A model generated the notes under the pieces. It was not told the origin of the DNA. It saw only the letters and a list, made by a program, of their open reading frames with translations, and searched no databases. A stretch of DNA of 64,000 nucleotides from Mesobacillus sp. AQ2. Lineage in GTDB: Bacteria > Bacillota > Bacilli > Bacillales > Cytobacillaceae. Below are positions 60,466-64,000 of this stretch, one piece after another. Location: positions 1,121,001 through 1,185,000 of the forward strand of contig NZ_CP126080.1 in the NCBI RefSeq assembly GCF_030122805.1, given 5' to 3'. The translations under genes were made by a program, and so were the position numbers. Position 1 is the stretch's first letter. Each line of letters starts with the position of its first letter.

Positions 60466-60513
60466 AGCTGCACCCCCATTGTTAGTTTTGTGTCTAATAG
60501 TAAAGGTACAGCT
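60466..60513 (-). terminator. Possible terminator of yfhP
   Basis: On the minus strand, AGCTGTACC and GGGTGCAGCT can pair across a long loop and are followed by TTTTGTTT. The long loop makes it uncertain. Confidence 0.4.
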
Positions 60514-60527
60514 CATAAATATTGGTC

Positions 60528-61514
60528 TTATCCTTCTCCTGGAATGAACTCCAGTTTCTTTCTTAGTTTTTCCTCACTGTAAATCCAGCCTGTGTAAGAG
60601 CTGAGGATTTCCAAATCCTTGTTCAAGTTCACGACTGCGACAAATGGATAGTGCCCGTTGCTGCGGTAGCGCAAATCAATGAACCTGACTTCGTAAAAAT
60701 CATCATATTCATCACATTCCCAGCGGTAAACAGGTGAGAACGAAAGGAATGCGGATAGATTCTTATCTGTTTTTGCTGCTTCAAGCACCGGAGTTTCGGG
60801 AACTGGGACACGGTTGAACTGGTCAAGAATCCGCACATGACGTTTGTATCCGCGGCCGACGAAGAATTGGTGCTTGTTCATGACGGCTACACGCCAATGG
60901 TTGAACCGCATTGTCGGAGCGATAATGATATCGGTCGCATCCGGAACGATTTTCTCAACAGCACACTTGATTCGATGCTTCACAACGAATCGGTATATAT
61001 AGTAGAGCACAAGGATTCCATAAATCGTTAAGAAGGTGTATCCGGGGTGTGCTCCAAATGCCCAGAGGAACAAACCGATGACATGAAGCGCAAAAATAAT
61101 CGGATCAAATGTATTGATTACCCCCAATGCGACCCATTTCGACGAAAATGGCCTTAGTGCCTGTGTTCCATAAGCATTGAAAATGTCGACAAAAACATGA
61201 AGGAATACAGCAATGAATGTCCAAATCCATAAGTGCAGCAAATTTGCTTCCGGATTAAAAAAGTATATTGTCCCGGAAATAAGCAGCGGCCAAAGAAGGA
61301 CAGCTGGAATAGAGTGAGTGACTCCGCGATGGTTCCGTATATAAACTGCATTATTTCTCAGTTTCAGAACGGTATCTATATCAGGGATTTGTGACCCGAC
61401 GAGTGTAGCGACCAGTACGCTGCTGGCTGTGATGCTGCTTTCGCTGACAGCAGGATCAAGCGTCGCCAACCCGCCCAGAGCGAACCCCATGACAACATGG
61501 GTACCAGTATCCAT
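60528..61514 (-). CDS. yfhP: YfhP family membrane metal-dependent hydrolase
   Basis: A 328-residue LexA-binding/inner-membrane hydrolase-type (YdjM-like) protein. Residues 1-190 hold five to six membrane segments with polar motifs near them: TGTHVVMGFALGG at the start, GSQIPDIDTV near 42, NHRGVTHS near 58 and HVFVDIFNAYGTQAL near 110. The D and H residues form the presumed metal site. The C-terminal 140 residues are soluble. Function is not well established. ATG 61514 follows AAAGGAGG. It precedes mutY as in B. subtilis. Confidence 0.88.
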   Translation of the reverse strand: MDTGTHVVMGFALGGLATLDPAVSESSITASSVLVATLVGSQIPDIDTVLKLRNNAVYIRNHRGVTHSIPAVLLWPLLISGTIYFFNPEANLLHLWIWTFIAVFLHVFVDIFNAYGTQALRPFSSKWVALGVINTFDPIIFALHVIGLFLWAFGAHPGYTFLTIYGILVLYYIYRFVVKHRIKCAVEKIVPDATDIIIAPTMRFNHWRVAVMNKHQFFVGRGYKRHVRILDQFNRVPVPETPVLEAAKTDKNLSAFLSFSPVYRWECDEYDDFYEVRFIDLRYRSNGHYPFVAVVNLNKDLEILSSYTGWIYSEEKLRKKLEFIPGEG

Positions 61515-61659
61515 GGAAACCGCCTCCTTTTTTAGATAGTTGATAAAAGCTAAATAAATGAACTGGCAAGTAAAAAGTCTTGTCACAATGCAAATAATCA
61601 TTTACTTTTAAAGGGTTGAACCATTAAGTCCCTTTACTAGTCATAAAGGAGCTGGCGTA

Positions 61660-61956
61660 ATGATTCAGATGATCATCCAATACGAAGTCAAACAAAATCT
61701 GCTTGGCCAATATCAAGAGGCCATCCATCGAATTTCCGCGATGCTTCCTGATTTCGAAGCAAATATGTTTTCATGCAGCCAGTCGGGCCAGCGGAATGTA
61801 TTCATTGAATCATTTTTTGTGCCGACTGAAGCCCATTATCATGCAATGAAAAAAATGCGTCTTTCCCGGGACCATTCTGTTTTTGGAATGCTGGAGGATT
61901 ACGTTCCGGGAGGACTCGAACGAATTGGCTTCATGGCGATTAAGCAGAAGCGTTAA
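61660..61956 (+). CDS. Hypothetical protein between yfhP and mutY
   Basis: A 98-residue protein, probably an alpha-beta fold (MIQMIIQYEVKQNLLGQYQEAIHRI), resembling small dimeric ferredoxin-like-barrel proteins, but I cannot name the family. It has a good ribosome site (AAAGGAG) and stands alone, 48 bp before mutY. Confidence 0.65.
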   Translation: MIQMIIQYEVKQNLLGQYQEAIHRISAMLPDFEANMFSCSQSGQRNVFIESFFVPTEAHYHAMKKMRLSRDHSVFGMLEDYVPGGLERIGFMAIKQKR

Positions 61957-62004
61957 TATTATATTCCCAAATTTCCGGAAAGTTTAACACCTGGAGGAAC
62001 AAAA

Positions 62005-63111
62005 GTGGCAACTGACATCAAGAAATGTGTAGATAAAATGGATAAAAAATCCTTTCAGGATGACTTGATAGGATGGTTTGTTAGCGAGCAGCGAGAACTG
62101 CCATGGAGAAAGGATCAGGATCCTTATAAAGTGTGGGTATCTGAGATCATGCTCCAACAAACTAGAGTAGATACTGTCATCCCTTATTTTAATCGATTTT
62201 TGGAAAGATTTCCAACCATAGAGGCGCTTGCATCCGCGGATGAAGAAAAGGTCCTGAAAGCCTGGGAAGGTCTCGGTTATTATTCCCGTGTCCGCAACTT
62301 ACAATCCGCAGTGAAGGAAGTCCATGAACATTACGGAGGCAAAGTCCCTGATTCACCGGAAGAGATAGCTTCGTTAAAAGGGGTAGGCCCATACACGGCA
62401 GGGGCCATACTTAGCATAGCCTACGGGAAACCTGAACCTGCTGTTGACGGAAATGTGATGAGGGTCTTGTCGAGGATCCTCCTGATTTGGGATGACATTG
62501 CCAGACCTGCATCCCGTAAAATTTTCGAATCGGCTGTGAGGGAAATCATATCGCATGAAAACCCATCTTATTTCAATCAGGCCTTAATGGAGCTGGGAGC
62601 CCTAATTTGTACGCCTACTTCTCCTTCATGTCTTCTTTGTCCTGTCAGGGACCATTGTGAGGCGTTCCATGAAGGGGTACAAACTGAGCTTCCAGTAAAA
62701 ACGAAAAAGAAGAAGCAGAAAAATATCCAGCTGGCCGCAGGGATCTTTAGTGATCAAAGTGGAAGGATCCTTATAAGGAAAAGACCGGAAACTGGCTTGC
62801 TGGCAAACCTGTGGGAGTTCCCGACTGTAGAGTTAGACCTCGGATTCCAAAGGCAGCGAGAGCAGCTGTCCGGACATTTTGAAGAACTTTATGGTTTTTC
62901 TCCTAAGATAAATGATTCCATAGGCGAAATCGGCCATGTTTTCTCCCATCTGATTTGGAATATTCATGTATTCAGCGGCAGCTTTGATAGCGCTATTCCG
63001 GAAACTCAGCAGTTAAAACTTGTTACTGAGCAGGAGATCCAGGAATATGCATTTCCGGTTCCATACCAAAAAATGCTGAAGCGGTATCTTGAAGTTAAAA
63101 AGGCTGACTAA
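62005..63111 (+). CDS. mutY: A/G-specific adenine DNA glycosylase MutY
   Basis: A 368-residue base-excision repair enzyme that removes adenine opposite 8-oxoguanine. The helix-hairpin-helix is near residue 125 ([34 protein letters not shown]), containing the catalytic aspartate in VDGN. The [4Fe-4S] cluster motif is C-x6-C-x2-C-x5-C ([17 protein letters not shown], near residue 200). The C-terminal NUDIX-like domain starts near 235. The start is GTG with TGGAGG upstream. Position between yfhP and fabL agrees with B. subtilis. Confidence 0.95.
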   Translation: MATDIKKCVDKMDKKSFQDDLIGWFVSEQRELPWRKDQDPYKVWVSEIMLQQTRVDTVIPYFNRFLERFPTIEALASADEEKVLKAWEGLGYYSRVRNLQSAVKEVHEHYGGKVPDSPEEIASLKGVGPYTAGAILSIAYGKPEPAVDGNVMRVLSRILLIWDDIARPASRKIFESAVREIISHENPSYFNQALMELGALICTPTSPSCLLCPVRDHCEAFHEGVQTELPVKTKKKKQKNIQLAAGIFSDQSGRILIRKRPETGLLANLWEFPTVELDLGFQRQREQLSGHFEELYGFSPKINDSIGEIGHVFSHLIWNIHVFSGSFDSAIPETQQLKLVTEQEIQEYAFPVPYQKMLKRYLEVKKAD

Positions 63112-63138
63112 TCACTAAGGTGGTTAGCAGCCTTTTTT
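63096..63138 (+). terminator. Terminator of mutY
   Basis: AAAAAGGCTGACTAATCAC pairs with GTGGTTAGCAGCCTTTTT around a short loop with one bulge; it overlaps the stop codon and ends in T. Confidence 0.88.
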
Positions 63139-63198
63139 TCATGGTTTATCGGGAATTATTGACCATGCGATATGGATGACTACATGTGGTATTCCTAA

Positions 63199-63318
63199 TC
63201 CAGCTTCAGCGCATAGCCCCTCTAGACGCTTCGGTCCTGCCAATGAAGTCAAAGAACGACTTCAGTGTCAGGACCTCCAGCGCTTGTCGGGGCTGAACGA
63301 GGCGCTTACGCTTTTTGT
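63199..63318. repeat. Large nested-palindrome repeat element of the Bacillaceae
   Basis: CAGCGCTTGTCGGGGCTGAA and GGCGCTTACGCTTTTT at the right side, and CAGCTTCAGCGC and TAGCCCCTC at the left side, form the conserved ends. Inside, GGTCCTG...GAAGTC and GACTTC...CAGGACC make a long hairpin (about 63235-63275). From memory this resembles a dispersed intergenic element found in many copies in Bacillus-like genomes; copy number here cannot be judged from one window. Confidence 0.7.
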
Positions 63319-63320
63319 TA

Positions 63321-63545
63321 CTAATCGTAACTGATTTTTGTTCCATGGGTGTAATCAGCTTCACCGCGGCTAAGGCCGCCCCTGCGCTCGATTTCTTCAA
63401 CAATTTCTCTGTGGATGGTCTGCCCTTCGGAATTTAAATATGGCACCATCTGCTGCAGGGAGTGATGGAAAAACGCAAGCTCGCTGTCTCTCCAGTCAGT
63501 CTTGGACATCATCGAAAGTTCAGTCATATCACGGCCAACGTACAT
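63321..63545 (-). CDS. yfhS: YfhS-like small protein
   Basis: A 74-residue soluble protein containing TDWRDSELAFFHHSLQQMVPYLNSEGQTIHREIVEEIERRGGL. Length (74) and position next to mutY and fabL agree with YfhS of B. subtilis. Function unknown. Start ATG follows AAAGGATG. Confidence 0.78.
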   Translation of the reverse strand: MYVGRDMTELSMMSKTDWRDSELAFFHHSLQQMVPYLNSEGQTIHREIVEEIERRGGLSRGEADYTHGTKISYD

Positions 63546-63702
63546 AAGTGATCATCCTTTCATTTAGGTTTAAACTTAATGTTAGTCTTTTCTGAGGTAC
63601 TGTTTTTTATCAGGGCTCTTTTGGGAGACTTATTGTCATATATACCTGAAAAAGCTAAAATGAAACAAAATCATGATTCCGCTTTTAACAGAAAGAGGAT
63701 AG

Positions 63703-64000
<298 letters not shown>

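Overview
The window reads as chromosomal DNA of an endospore-forming, aerobic to facultatively anaerobic member of the Bacillaceae (Mesobacillus/Cytobacillus-like; genus is inference). The evidence is two small acid-soluble spore protein genes, a KinB-like sporulation kinase, an S-box (SAM) riboswitch, an SdpR/SdpI pair, and a right-hand block (about 56.1-64 kb) that follows the Bacillus subtilis order yfhD-yfhE-yfhF-recX-yfhH-sspK-yfhJ-yfhP-mutY-yfhS-fabL. Genes lie on both strands with strong AGGAGG-type ribosome sites. I see no rRNA, tRNA, phage, IS element or CRISPR.

Layout. 0-2.5 kb: two-part ThrE-type exporter, a histidine phosphatase with a repeat-bearing 3' end, and yhfP. 2.7-9 kb: an anaerobic-looking respiratory cluster behind an FNR-type box. 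It holds a NarI-like membrane subunit, a NapA/NasA-like molybdenum catalytic subunit and a four-cluster ferredoxin, then an Mrp-like ATPase without its CxxC, a Tat-dependent Rieske protein and small proteins. 10-12.7 kb: a TPR plus dynamin-like GTPase. 12.8-16.9 kb: a SAM riboswitch in front of a complete ribose-type ABC transporter. 17-19.6 kb: a frameshifted formate/nitrite channel, an MFS exporter and a glyoxalase-fold protein. 19.7-22.1 kb: a polar amino-acid ABC transporter. 23-24.5 kb: an MBL hydrolase and TetR pair with palindromic operators. 24.5-29.7 kb: two unrelated M14 peptidases and small proteins. 29.8-32.8 kb: two adjacent secreted low-complexity proteins of opposite charge.

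34-48.2 kb: an acyl-CoA catabolic locus. It has a HADH2-type dehydrogenase, a CBS-PAS-AAA+ sigma-54 activator, and an operon of three acyl-CoA ligases, an LCAD/IVD-type acyl-CoA dehydrogenase, a thiolase and an alpha-methylacyl-CoA racemase-like enzyme. Two sigma-54 promoters share a TGTCC-N7-GGACA palindrome set two helical turns apart relative to the start sites, which ties the parts into one regulon. 48.9-53.6 kb: sdpRI, then a YfiBC-like heterodimeric exporter preceded by a possible leader peptide overlapping a terminator. 53.7 kb onward: KinB-like kinase, a spore protein and the yfh block.

The most unusual feature is a genome-wide style of intergenic repeat. Nine arrays fall into two geometric classes: short words every 20-22 bp (about two helical turns) and inverted-repeat units every 51-53 bp (about five turns). 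Each array uses its own sequence word but the same geometry. They sit within operons, between operons and in a divergent promoter region, and nothing annotated explains them.
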